This document shows, piece by piece, positions 1-5,437 of a stretch of DNA of 5,437 nt. This DNA is from Propionibacteriaceae bacterium. GTDB lineage: Bacteria > Actinomycetota > Actinomycetes > Propionibacteriales > Propionibacteriaceae. Location: positions 1-5,437 of the forward strand of contig JAIRXX010000346.1 of the NCBI GenBank assembly GCA_031268065.1, read 5' to 3'. The translations under genes and the position numbers were made by a program. Under the pieces are notes generated by a model, which did not search any database, was not told where the DNA came from, and saw only the letters and a list, made by a program, of their open reading frames with translations. Positions within the stretch are counted from its first letter, which is position 1. The number at the start of each line of letters is the position of its first letter.

Positions 1-1658
1 ATCCGGTCAATGGACTCAGCGATCACATTGAGCGCGGTGTCCGCCCCGATGGCCAAGTCAGAACCGGGCAGATTGTTGTCAATGCTGGCTGGGACGCAAA
101 CCACAGGAATCTGGAACGACGGGTAGCGGCCCTTCTCCTGGTCCATCAGCTGGGCGCCTTGGTAGGCATTCCACCCACCGACCACGAGCAGCGCGTCCAC
201 CTGGTGCTGCTCCAGGGTGCGATTCAAAGCGTAAAGCTCTTCCACCTTCGGCACCGACCGGCGCAGGCCCAGCTCGGCCCCGGAAGTTATCCAGCCCTCC
301 ACATCAGCCCAGCCGATCTCGCGGACCCGGCCCTCGGCCAAGCCGACGAAACCGTCCTCCACCCCGAGCATCATCAGACCCCGGCTGACCCCCAGCCGCA
401 CGGCGGCCCGCGCGGCGACATTCATCCCCGGCGCCAACCCACCGGCGTGGATGATGGCCACCCGCTTCGCGCCCTGCCCGGCGTTCACCTTCGCCGGCTC
501 CACCAATTCGGCCAACACGCCCGCCATCTCCGAGAAAGAGCCGCCGCGCAGCCGCAGCGCGGTGGCGTAATCGCCAGCCGCGATGAGCGTCGGCACCGAC
601 CGGGTGTTTTGCACCGCCTCCACCAAAGGAACGCGGGCAATCGTGTTCCCGCAAAAGCCGACCACCTGGCCTGTCGAGCCTGGCTCGGCGCTGAGCGCGT
701 CCTTGGCGGCTTCGTAGCCCAACCAGGTGGACGCCCAACGGTCGTACGCGCTGGGCGTGCCGCCGCGCTGCACATGCCCGAGGATCGTCACCCGGACGTC
801 CTCGTTGGTGCCGCGCGCAATGACTTCCCGGACGTATTCGCTGCTGATCGGCTGTCCGGCGCGGTCGATGGCGCCCTCGGCCACCACCACCATCGAATCC
901 CGGCGGCCTCCGGCCCGGCCCTTCATCAGCGCCTCGCACATCCGTTCCTCCCATCCCGGCTCGGGGGGGTCTTCCGGGATGAGCACATAGTCGCAGCCAC
1001 CGGCGATGGCGCTCATCAGCGCGAGATAGCCGCAGTGGCGTCCCATCACCTCGATGACGAACGCCCTTTGGTGGCTGGCGGCGGTCGAGGAGAGCGCGTC
1101 GATGGCGTCCACGATCCGGTGTAGGGCGGAATCCGCGCCGATGGTCATGTCGGTGCCCACCAGATCGTTGTCGATAGAGCCGACCAGGCCCGCGAAGTGG
1201 AGTTGCGGATGGGCTGCGGCGGTCTCAGCGGCGATGCGTCCCTCGTCCTGCAGCTGTTGCAGAATCTCCGGCCATTCCTGGGCGAATTCGTTCAACCCGG
1301 AGAGCGTCCCGTCCCCGCCGATGACCACCAGCCGGTCAATGCCGTGCGCGAGCAGGTTCTCAGCGGCTCTCACCCGGCCAGATTTCTCCCGAAAATCCTT
1401 GGAGCGGAAGGTGCCGATCACCGTGCCGCCCAGGTTTAGAATCTTTCCGACATCTTCCCAAGCCAGTTTGCGGATGCCGGAACCACCGTCGATCATCCCC
1501 TGGAAGCCCTCGTAGCAAGCGAACACTTCCGCTCCAGCGCTGAGCGCGGTGCGAACGACGGCGCGCACCGCCGCATTCATGCCCTGGGCGTCTCCACCGC
1601 TGGTCAAAATGCCAAGCCTCTTGCCCACGCCTAGCTGGGCCAAGCCTAAATCGCTCAT
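1..1658 (-). CDS. pfk: 6-phosphofructokinase, tandem eukaryote-type (3' end cut by window edge)
   Basis: Phosphorylates fructose 6-phosphate to fructose 1,6-bisphosphate in cytoplasmic glycolysis. The open frame runs 552 codons off the left edge without a stop. The N-terminal half has the ATP loop GILTSGGDAQGMNAA (16-30), GGDGT (114-118), GSIDND (160-165, catalytic base D163), MGRHCGY (205-211) and GHVQRGGTPSA (294-304). A second PFK half begins near 402 with GGLAPGMN (406-413), then GGWNAY (494-499) and SIDNNLPGSD (525-534). This two-half order, and wording such as GSIDNDLVGTDMTIGADSAL, match eukaryotic PFK, usually about 750 or more residues, so about 200 are missing here. The Gly residues in GGDGT and GSIDND are those of ATP-using rather than pyrophosphate-using enzymes (family knowledge). 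The second half lacks GGDG and is probably regulatory. The start at 1658 is chosen over an in-frame ATG at 1664 because AGGAGG lies 7 nt upstream of it. Confidence 0.93.
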   Translation of the reverse strand, partial: MSDLGLAQLGVGKRLGILTSGGDAQGMNAAVRAVVRTALSAGAEVFACYEGFQGMIDGGSGIRKLAWEDVGKILNLGGTVIGTFRSKDFREKSGRVRAAENLLAHGIDRLVVIGGDGTLSGLNEFAQEWPEILQQLQDEGRIAAETAAAHPQLHFAGLVGSIDNDLVGTDMTIGADSALHRIVDAIDALSSTAASHQRAFVIEVMGRHCGYLALMSAIAGGCDYVLIPEDPPEPGWEERMCEALMKGRAGGRRDSMVVVAEGAIDRAGQPISSEYVREVIARGTNEDVRVTILGHVQRGGTPSAYDRWASTWLGYEAAKDALSAEPGSTGQVVGFCGNTIARVPLVEAVQNTRSVPTLIAAGDYATALRLRGGSFSEMAGVLAELVEPAKVNAGQGAKRVAIIHAGGLAPGMNVAARAAVRLGVSRGLMMLGVEDGFVGLAEGRVREIGWADVEGWITSGAELGLRRSVPKVEELYALNRTLEQHQVDALLVVGGWNAYQGAQLMDQEKGRYPSFQIPVVCVPASIDNNLPGSDLAIGADTALNVIAESIDR

Positions 1659-1665
1659 CCGCATG

Positions 1666-1671
1666 CCTCCT
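1666..1671 (-). promoter_or_regulatory. Shine-Dalgarno site of the phosphofructokinase gene
   Basis: The minus strand reads AGGAGG here. It lies 7 nt from the ATG at 1658 and only 1 nt from the in-frame ATG at 1664, so it decides for the downstream start, giving a protein that begins MSDLGLAQLGVGKR. Confidence 0.8.
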
Positions 1672-1781
1672 CGACAGCTGCGAGGCTCGCCGCCCGCGAC
1701 GCTCACCCCGAAGTCATACCCCGCCGCGACGCTCCGCTTCAGGGCAACCGCCTTCGGGGGAGGCCGCGCCTATGGACGCGG

Positions 1782-1809
1782 ACGGTACCATCTTGCCGGA
1801 AACAGGCAA
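1782..1809 (-). promoter_or_regulatory. Possible promoter of the phosphofructokinase gene
   Basis: On the minus strand a TTGCCT (1809-1804) and a TACCGT (1787-1782) are separated by 16 nt. This fits a loose TTGNNN / TANNNT pattern. It would give a leader of about 115 nt before the start codon at 1658. The -35 element overlaps the hairpin after the upstream gene. Matches this loose are common in GC-rich DNA, so this is a weak candidate, and read-through from the upstream gene is also possible. Confidence 0.22.
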
Positions 1810-1810
1810 G
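1792..1810 (-). terminator. Hairpin just after the carboxypeptidase gene, possible terminator
   Basis: A perfect 6-bp stem, CTTGCC pairing with GGCAAG, with a 7-nt loop starts 4 nt beyond the stop codon at 1815. There is no T-run after it on the minus strand, so it is not a classic intrinsic terminator. GC-rich actinobacteria often use such hairpins without a clear T-run. It could attenuate read-through into the phosphofructokinase gene. Confidence 0.4.
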
Positions 1811-1814
1811 CCGC

Positions 1815-2600
1815 TTACGCGATTCCCAAGTATTCTTCCAAGGTCATCTTGTCGTTGGGCTTGAACTTGCGCGAATCGGCGCCGATGTAGCGGAAATGCC
1901 AGGCCTCATAGATATAGCCGGTGATCTTCTCCTTGCCCGGCGGGTAGCGCAGGATGAAGCCGTACTCCCGAGAATGCTTCCACAGCCACTTCCCCAGCTT
2001 GGTATTGCGAATCGCGTCTCCCCAAGTCCGGCCATCCCACAGATCGACCGCCAGACCGGTCTGATGCTCGCTCTTTCCGGCTTCGGCGTTGTAGCGGCGG
2101 GCCTTCGCCTCATCGCCGTATTCAACGATCTTGCGCTTGAGCAACTCCGCCTGCTCTGCGTACGAGCGGTAGCTGGAGCGAATCTTGACCGTTATCCCGT
2201 CCGCCTTCGCGGCCTTGGTCATCTTGTCCAAAGCCTTTTTCGCCTCCGGGGTGAGTCCGCCCGACTTGGCCAACTCAGGGACATACTTCTTGGAGATCGG
2301 ATGCTTCGGCGATACGACGATGATGCCGTTGACTTGGTAAGGGACATCCAGCCCCGCTCCCGAGCGGGTGTCTTCCGGCGGCTTAGCGGCTGTCGGCGCC
2401 GGATCGGGCGCCACACTCCCACCAGGCGACGGGCTGGACGGCGTCGGAGTCGGCGGCGCACCAGGCGTGGCGTCCACCACCGGCCCCGACTGCGAACTGG
2501 CCGTAGGCGTAGGCGGGCTCTCCGCTGCGGGCAACCGGGGCGCTTTGGCACAGCCAGCAAGCGCAACGGCGATTGCCAGCCAAACTGCCACCGTTTTCAT
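1815..2600 (-). CDS. Lipoprotein D-alanyl-D-alanine carboxypeptidase, VanY/M15B family
   Basis: A zinc peptidase that trims the terminal D-Ala from peptidoglycan stem peptides on the outer face of the membrane. The 261-residue product starts with a lipoprotein signal peptide whose lipobox is LAGC (14-17); C17 would be lipidated. Residues 18 to about 80 form a Pro/Thr/Ser/Ala-rich linker that would hold the enzyme off the membrane into the wall. The M15 domain covers about 115-261. It has KIRSSYRSY (139-147, with the usual substrate-site Arg), SEHQTGLAVD (177-186, zinc ligands H179 and D186) and EAWHFRYIG (232-240, catalytic E232 and zinc ligand H235). All family catalytic residues are present. 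The start is supported by the signal peptide, and a GGGGA-like weak ribosome site lies 5-10 nt upstream. It is unlikely to be a vancomycin-resistance VanY as such, because no vanR/S/H/A/X genes are nearby; cell-wall remodelling is the safer role. Confidence 0.92.
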   Translation of the reverse strand: MKTVAVWLAIAVALAGCAKAPRLPAAESPPTPTASSQSGPVVDATPGAPPTPTPSSPSPGGSVAPDPAPTAAKPPEDTRSGAGLDVPYQVNGIIVVSPKHPISKKYVPELAKSGGLTPEAKKALDKMTKAAKADGITVKIRSSYRSYAEQAELLKRKIVEYGDEAKARRYNAEAGKSEHQTGLAVDLWDGRTWGDAIRNTKLGKWLWKHSREYGFILRYPPGKEKITGYIYEAWHFRYIGADSRKFKPNDKMTLEEYLGIA

Positions 2601-2631
2601 GCGCGTCCCCGCCCCCTAACTAAGGCCACCC

Positions 2632-2637
2632 AGTCTA
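2632..2637 (-). promoter_or_regulatory. Candidate -10 box of the carboxypeptidase gene
   Basis: The minus strand reads TAGACT, a TANNNT-type -10 hexamer. Transcription would begin near 2625 and leave a leader of about 25 nt that holds the G-rich ribosome site. No convincing -35 element is seen, which is common in actinobacteria. The same hexamer occurs on the plus strand at 2715-2720 facing the other way. Confidence 0.38.
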
Positions 2638-2714
2638 GTAGGCTCCAAACCGCTCCGAATCGGTGACGGCCAAACCCTCTGGGTGTCCGGTCGGTTCCTG
2701 TCGGTGCCAGCCCG

Positions 2715-2720
2715 TAGACT
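2715..2720 (+). promoter_or_regulatory. -10 box giving a leaderless methyltransferase mRNA
   Basis: TAGACT is followed by exactly 7 nt and then GTG at 2728, the spacing expected if transcription starts at the first base of the start codon. There is no Shine-Dalgarno sequence before either GTG (2683 or 2728). This supports leaderless expression and the 2728 start. The -35 region is not recognisable. Confidence 0.5.
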
Positions 2721-2727
2721 TGGCGGT

Positions 2728-4230
2728 GTGAGTGAAGGACTGCTGGATAGGGCCGAATGGGTCAGAGTCGAAGCCACAGTTGGCCTCGACCAATCAGCCC
2801 AGTCCACCCAGGGACAGTACTTCACTCCCATGCGTGCGGCTGAGTTGATCGCCGCGCTGCCGACGCTGCCCAAGACCCGGTGTCTGCGGGTGCTGGACCC
2901 TGGTGCCGGGTCGGGGATGCTCACGGCCGCCATCGTGGATCGCGTCTGCGGCGGGCAACAGATTGAGCGGGTCGAGGTCACCGCAGTCGAACTCGACTCC
3001 TCGCTTCTTCCCGCTCTGCGGGCGACTGCTGAGCTGTGTGAGGAACATGGTCGGCGGGCTGGAGTGCGGGTTCGGGTCAACATTGCGCATGGCGATGTGA
3101 TCACTCTCCAGACCGGCATGGAGACGGAGTTAGGTGACGGCTTCGATCTGGCCATCATGAATCCGCCGTACAAGAAGCTGGCTGCCGCGTCGTGGCAGCG
3201 GAGGTCGCTGGAGGCGATTGGCTGGGACGTCGGCAACCTTTACGCGGCCTTTGTGGCCCTGGGCGTGGACTCGCTACGTCCAGGCGGGCAGTTGGTGGCA
3301 ATCACACCACGGTCATTCGCCAACGGCCCGTATTTTGAGCAGTTCCGCAAGAGGCTGCTGCGGCAGGTGGCTTTCGACCAGATTCACACGTTCGAGTCCC
3401 GCTCCACAGTCTTTGCCGACACGGGCGTGCTGCAGGAGAACATCGTGTTCTCAGCCACGAAAGGCGGAGAGCATGGCCTGGTCACGATCACCTCGTCGCG
3501 CGATCACACGGGTGAAACGAATGAGCGCCGCGTACCCTACGACGAATTGGTTGCGCCGGGCGACCCGCACCAGTTCATCAGGATTACCACCGACGACGCC
3601 GACGACGACGCCGTGCGGGCGGTCGCGTCCCTGCCCGCCTCCTTGGCCGAACTAGACGTGAAGGTGTCAACCGGGCGGGTGGTTGACTTCCGGACGCGAG
3701 GCAACCTCCAGCAGATTCCAAAGCCAGACAGCGCACCGCTGATCTACCCGGGGAATCTACGCGGCGGCGAAGTGCTGTGGCCGCGCTCTATCGGTAAGCC
3801 GCAAGGGTTCCGGCTTCTCGACCCCACCGACCACAAGGCGCTCATGCCGAGTGGCTACTACGTCTTGGTGAAGAGGTTCTCTGCCAAAGAGGAGCGTCGC
3901 CGGATCGTCGCCGCCGTGTGGGATCCGATTCAGCACGACGGGAAGCCAGTCGCGTTCGAGAATCACCTGAATGTCTTCCACTTCGGTGGGTCCGGGTTGG
4001 ATCGGGAGTTGGCGTGGGGCTTGTGCGCTTGGTTGAACAGTTCGGTGGTGGACCGTTACTTCCGCACCTTCTCCGGGCACACCCAGGTCAACGCCACCGA
4101 TCTGCGGTCTATGAACTATCCATGTGAGGACACGTTGCGCCGACTCGGCAGCCAGCTTGATGACCTTCCTGACCAGGAACGCCTCGATGCCCTCGTTGGA
4201 AGCATGGCGTTGGAACCGGTGACAGCATGA
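2728..4230 (+). CDS. DNA adenine-N6 methyltransferase, BsuBI/PstI type II family
   Basis: Transfers a methyl group from S-adenosylmethionine to adenine in a short DNA site, protecting it from the partner endonuclease. Motifs, numbered from the GTG at 2728 (500 residues): GQYFTP (29-34, motif X), DPGAGSG (57-63, motif I, cofactor loop), ELD (88-90, II), GDV (122-124, III), NPPY (145-148, IV, catalytic), ITPRSF (192-197). The C-terminal part, with STGRVVDFR (314-322) and SGHTQVNATDLRS (449-461), holds target recognition and is typical of the PstI/BsuBI enzymes, which are about 500 residues. Known members recognise CTGCAG; that specificity is inferred here. An earlier GTG at 2683 would add 15 residues, but it would place the TAGACT box inside the gene and has no ribosome site. 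The gene overlaps the endonuclease start by ATGA. All catalytic motifs look intact, so the enzyme is probably active. Confidence 0.93.
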   Translation: MSEGLLDRAEWVRVEATVGLDQSAQSTQGQYFTPMRAAELIAALPTLPKTRCLRVLDPGAGSGMLTAAIVDRVCGGQQIERVEVTAVELDSSLLPALRATAELCEEHGRRAGVRVRVNIAHGDVITLQTGMETELGDGFDLAIMNPPYKKLAAASWQRRSLEAIGWDVGNLYAAFVALGVDSLRPGGQLVAITPRSFANGPYFEQFRKRLLRQVAFDQIHTFESRSTVFADTGVLQENIVFSATKGGEHGLVTITSSRDHTGETNERRVPYDELVAPGDPHQFIRITTDDADDDAVRAVASLPASLAELDVKVSTGRVVDFRTRGNLQQIPKPDSAPLIYPGNLRGGEVLWPRSIGKPQGFRLLDPTDHKALMPSGYYVLVKRFSAKEERRRIVAAVWDPIQHDGKPVAFENHLNVFHFGGSGLDRELAWGLCAWLNSSVVDRYFRTFSGHTQVNATDLRSMNYPCEDTLRRLGSQLDDLPDQERLDALVGSMALEPVTA

Positions 4231-4829
4231 AGGAAGACGCACACGTTCGGATCGGGGATACCCGGACCATCCTCGAATCACTCGGGTTCGACGCGGAGCG
4301 GTCCAACGAGCGCTCGGCATTGGTCCTGCTCGCGCTGCTGAAACTCCGGCCCGATGATCCGTGGCCAGAAGCTGACGCATCGCCGCTGGGTACACGGGCC
4401 ATCATGGACTGGATCAGGGACGAGTACGGCGTCGAATACGCGCCGAACACTCGGGAGACCGTCAGGCAGTTCACCTTGCACCAGTTTGTAGGCGCGGGCC
4501 TGGTCCAGGAGAACCCGGACGACCCGTCGCGCCCGGTCAATTCGCCCAAGTGGTGCTACCAGATCAGGGCTGAGGCACTCAATGTGATCCGCGCCTACGG
4601 CTCGAAACCGTTCGACGGCCAACTGGCCGACTATCTCAAGGCGGTGCCCGGCCTGGTGGCCCAGTACGCCTCGGAGCGCGAGATGGCGCGCATCCCGGTT
4701 GTCCTGCCCGATGGCAGCCCGGTGACGCTCAGCCCTGGCGGACAGAATGCCCTCATCAAGGAGATGGTGGGCGGCTTCTGCTCCTACTATGCGCCGGGAG
4801 GGCAACCCAGCCGGGGTAAAACCACCTAA
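4227..4829 (+). CDS. BsuBI/PstI-type restriction endonuclease, truncated: DNA-binding part only
   Basis: Partner of the methyltransferase upstream; its ATG overlaps the methyltransferase stop (ATGA), so translation is probably coupled. The 200 residues resemble the N-terminal part of R.PstI as I recall it: TILESLGFDAERSNERSALVLLALL (14-38), IRDEYGVEYAPNTRETVRQFTLHQF (63-87, the winged-helix-like region) and the stretch LPDGSPVTLSPGGQNALIKE (160-179). Full-length relatives have about 315-330 residues. After FCSYYAPGGQ (184-193) they continue with an xLYxGDT segment and a PD-(D/E)xK nuclease core with an IEAVTSHG-like motif. Here the frame ends seven unrelated residues later (PSRGKTT). No reading frame in the 164 bases before the next gene shows the missing part, and that space is too short for it. 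So this is a deletion rather than a simple frameshift. The protein cannot cut DNA by the known mechanism; it is probably a remnant, though a DNA-binding role is possible. Confidence 0.85.
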   Translation: MKEDAHVRIGDTRTILESLGFDAERSNERSALVLLALLKLRPDDPWPEADASPLGTRAIMDWIRDEYGVEYAPNTRETVRQFTLHQFVGAGLVQENPDDPSRPVNSPKWCYQIRAEALNVIRAYGSKPFDGQLADYLKAVPGLVAQYASEREMARIPVVLPDGSPVTLSPGGQNALIKEMVGGFCSYYAPGGQPSRGKTT

Positions 4830-4892
4830 TCGACGACCGCTTTCCTGCCATATCCAGACTGAGCGCGTGGCTTATCGGGAAAACATTGCCAA

Positions 4893-4904
4893 TTGCCGCG
4901 GCAA
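4893..4904. repeat. 12-bp perfect palindrome with a neighbouring half-copy
   Basis: TTGCCGCGGCAA reads the same on both strands. Another TTGCC lies at 4886-4890, so that half-site could also pair with GGCAA at 4900-4904 and form a competing hairpin. It sits next to the larger stem at 4909-4940. It may add to termination or be a protein site; function is not shown. Confidence 0.5.
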
Positions 4905-4908
4905 CTTC

Positions 4909-4940
4909 AGCTTCCCAGGGCTGGCCGCGCCTGGGAAGCT
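4909..4940. terminator. Two-way hairpin terminator between convergent genes
   Basis: AGCTTCCCAGG (4909-4919) pairs perfectly with CCTGGGAAGCT (4930-4940) around a 10-nt loop. It lies 79 nt after the endonuclease stop and 53 nt after the end of gnd, where convergent genes need to stop. The plus-strand side is followed by only a short T-run (TTTC), so it would be a GC-stem terminator with a weak tail. Confidence 0.6.
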
Positions 4941-4993
4941 TTCACGTCAGGAGAAACGATGGACGCGGGCTCCACCGCAACCAGCTTGCTTGG

Positions 4994-5437
4994 TCAGCTG
5001 GCACCCTGCAGCGCGGCGGGGTGGCCGCCGAACTGGTTTCGCAGCGCGGCCACGGCACGCATGGTGTCGGCGCCGCCGCCGCTGGAGACCTGCCGGGCGT
5101 ATAGCGCGGCTGCCGTGACTGGGACTGGGACGCCATTGCCGAGCGCCGCCGCGATCATCCAGCGGGCTTCGCCCGACTCGGACGCTTGGGGCAGATAGCT
5201 GGCCAAACCGGGGTCGGCCAAGGTGGCGTTGACCAGCAGGTCGAGCAACCAGGAGCGGACGACGCTGCCCTCGCGCCAGGAGTCGATGACGGCATCCGGA
5301 TCGGCAACCAAGGTTTCGGCCCGCAGCAACTCGTAGCCCTCGCCGAGCGCCTGCATCATGCCGTATTCAATTCCGTTGTGGACCATCTTCACGAAGTGCC
5401 CCGCGCCCACTCCCCCGGCGTGGACCAGCCCGGAATC
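4994..5437 (-). CDS. gnd: 6-phosphogluconate dehydrogenase, decarboxylating, short type (5' part outside window)
   Basis: Oxidises and decarboxylates 6-phosphogluconate to ribulose 5-phosphate with production of NAD(P)H, in the oxidative pentose phosphate pathway (cytoplasm). Only the last 147 residues are in the window. They begin just before the family signature GAGHFVKMVHNGIEYGMMQ (partial residues 11-29), with catalytic Lys (K17), Asn (N21) and Glu (E24) all present. About 130 residues follow the Lys. This fits the roughly 300-residue GntZ/YqeC type and not the 470-residue E. coli Gnd type, whose C-terminal part is much longer. The frame stays open to the right edge with family-like sequence (DSGLVHAGG) before the signature, so an apparent GTG at 5410 is internal. 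The cofactor domain, and so NAD or NADP preference, cannot be seen. It ends at a TGA at 4994-4996, convergent with the endonuclease remnant. Confidence 0.9.
   Translation of the reverse strand, partial: DSGLVHAGGVGAGHFVKMVHNGIEYGMMQALGEGYELLRAETLVADPDAVIDSWREGSVVRSWLLDLLVNATLADPGLASYLPQASESGEARWMIAAALGNGVPVPVTAAALYARQVSSGGGADTMRAVAALRNQFGGHPAALQGAS

Larger units (their letters stand above)
1659..1814. other. Intergenic gap with small hairpins and an 11-bp direct repeat
   Basis: This 156-nt gap lies between two minus-strand genes. Besides the hairpin at 1792-1810 it holds a stem of CCGCG with CGCGG at 1764-1781 (2 further pairs and one bulged A) and a smaller ccttc/ggagg stem at 1751-1763. 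The 11-mer CCGCGACGCTC occurs at 1694-1704 and again at 1724-1734, exactly 30 bp apart. No open frame here looks coding. The structures could belong to the leader of the phosphofructokinase mRNA. Confidence 0.5.
4830..4993. other. Convergent intergenic gap after the truncated endonuclease
   Basis: These 164 bases separate the plus-strand endonuclease remnant from the minus-strand gnd gene. No frame shows endonuclease homology. The region holds a 12-bp palindrome and an 11-bp-stem hairpin, listed separately. I see no transposase fragment, tRNA or clear target-site duplication. The endpoint of the deletion that removed the nuclease domain should lie near 4807. Confidence 0.6.

Noticed and set aside
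159..1124. Long plus-strand open frame of 321 codons, plus several others opposite or across the phosphofructokinase gene
   Set aside because: The minus-strand frame beneath it encodes an unmistakable phosphofructokinase with all motifs. The plus-strand product is rich in Arg, His, Ala and Pro without any family pattern, as expected from the mirror of a GC-rich gene.
1..1658. Pyrophosphate-dependent phosphofructokinase
   Set aside because: The motifs read GGDGT and GSIDND, with Gly at the two positions where pyrophosphate-using enzymes usually carry Asp and Lys, so ATP use is more likely.
1815..2600. Vancomycin resistance vanY
   Set aside because: The domain is the right family, but there is no van regulator, ligase or VanX-like gene nearby, and such lipoprotein carboxypeptidases are common housekeeping enzymes.
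1896..2666. Plus-strand open frame of 256 codons opposite the carboxypeptidase gene
   Set aside because: It is antisense to a gene with an intact lipobox and zinc motifs, and its product turns into low-complexity Arg-rich sequence.
2669..2682. Short inverted repeat ACCC/GGGT upstream of the methyltransferase as a controller-protein operator
   Set aside because: The arms are only 4 bp, there is no second copy, and no C-protein gene is present.
2601..2727. Target-site duplication or att-like repeat shared with 4830-4993
   Set aside because: By eye the two flanks share only scattered short matches, such as a 6-mer GCGCGT, which are expected by chance.
4747..5118. Plus-strand open frame crossing the end of the endonuclease gene, considered as a frameshifted continuation of its nuclease domain
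   Set aside because: The product shows no GDT, PD or EAV-like motifs and becomes Arg-rich where it runs antisense to gnd. It does not restore the missing domain.

Overview
The window looks like a chromosomal segment of a high-GC Gram-positive bacterium, most likely an actinomycete. The reasons are the GC-rich coding sequence, the GTG start, a TANNNT-type -10 box set for leaderless transcription, and a lipoprotein peptidase of the peptidoglycan type. The genus cannot be told from this sequence alone.

Layout from left to right: (1) 1-1658, minus strand, cut by the left edge: a tandem, eukaryote-type 6-phosphofructokinase with both halves visible. (2) 1659-1814: a non-coding gap with several small hairpins, an 11-bp direct repeat and the ribosome binding site of the kinase gene. 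(3) 1815-2600, minus strand: a lipoprotein D-Ala-D-Ala carboxypeptidase of the VanY/M15B family. (4) 2601-2727: a divergent promoter region. (5) 2728-4230, plus strand: a DNA adenine-N6 methyltransferase of the BsuBI/PstI type. (6) 4227-4829, plus strand, coupled to it by an ATGA overlap: a BsuBI/PstI-type restriction endonuclease that ends just before the nuclease domain. (7) 4830-4993: a convergent intergenic gap with a strong hairpin, probably a two-way terminator. (8) 4994-5437, minus strand, cut by the right edge: the C-terminal half of a decarboxylating 6-phosphogluconate dehydrogenase of the short bacterial type.

The restriction-modification (RM) pair is the accessory part. It lies in the opposite orientation inside a run of minus-strand housekeeping genes (gnd, carboxypeptidase, phosphofructokinase), which suggests insertion between gnd and the carboxypeptidase gene. 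The methyltransferase looks complete, with motifs X, I, II, III and IV and the C-terminal family motif. The endonuclease keeps only its N-terminal DNA-binding region, and the active-site region is not found in any downstream frame. The locus is therefore best read as a decayed PstI-like system that has become, in effect, a solitary methyltransferase. The other notable item is the phosphofructokinase: its second half keeps a catalytic-type Asp that eukaryotic regulatory halves have replaced with Ser.

I see no tRNA, rRNA, CRISPR array, transposase or complete insertion sequence.
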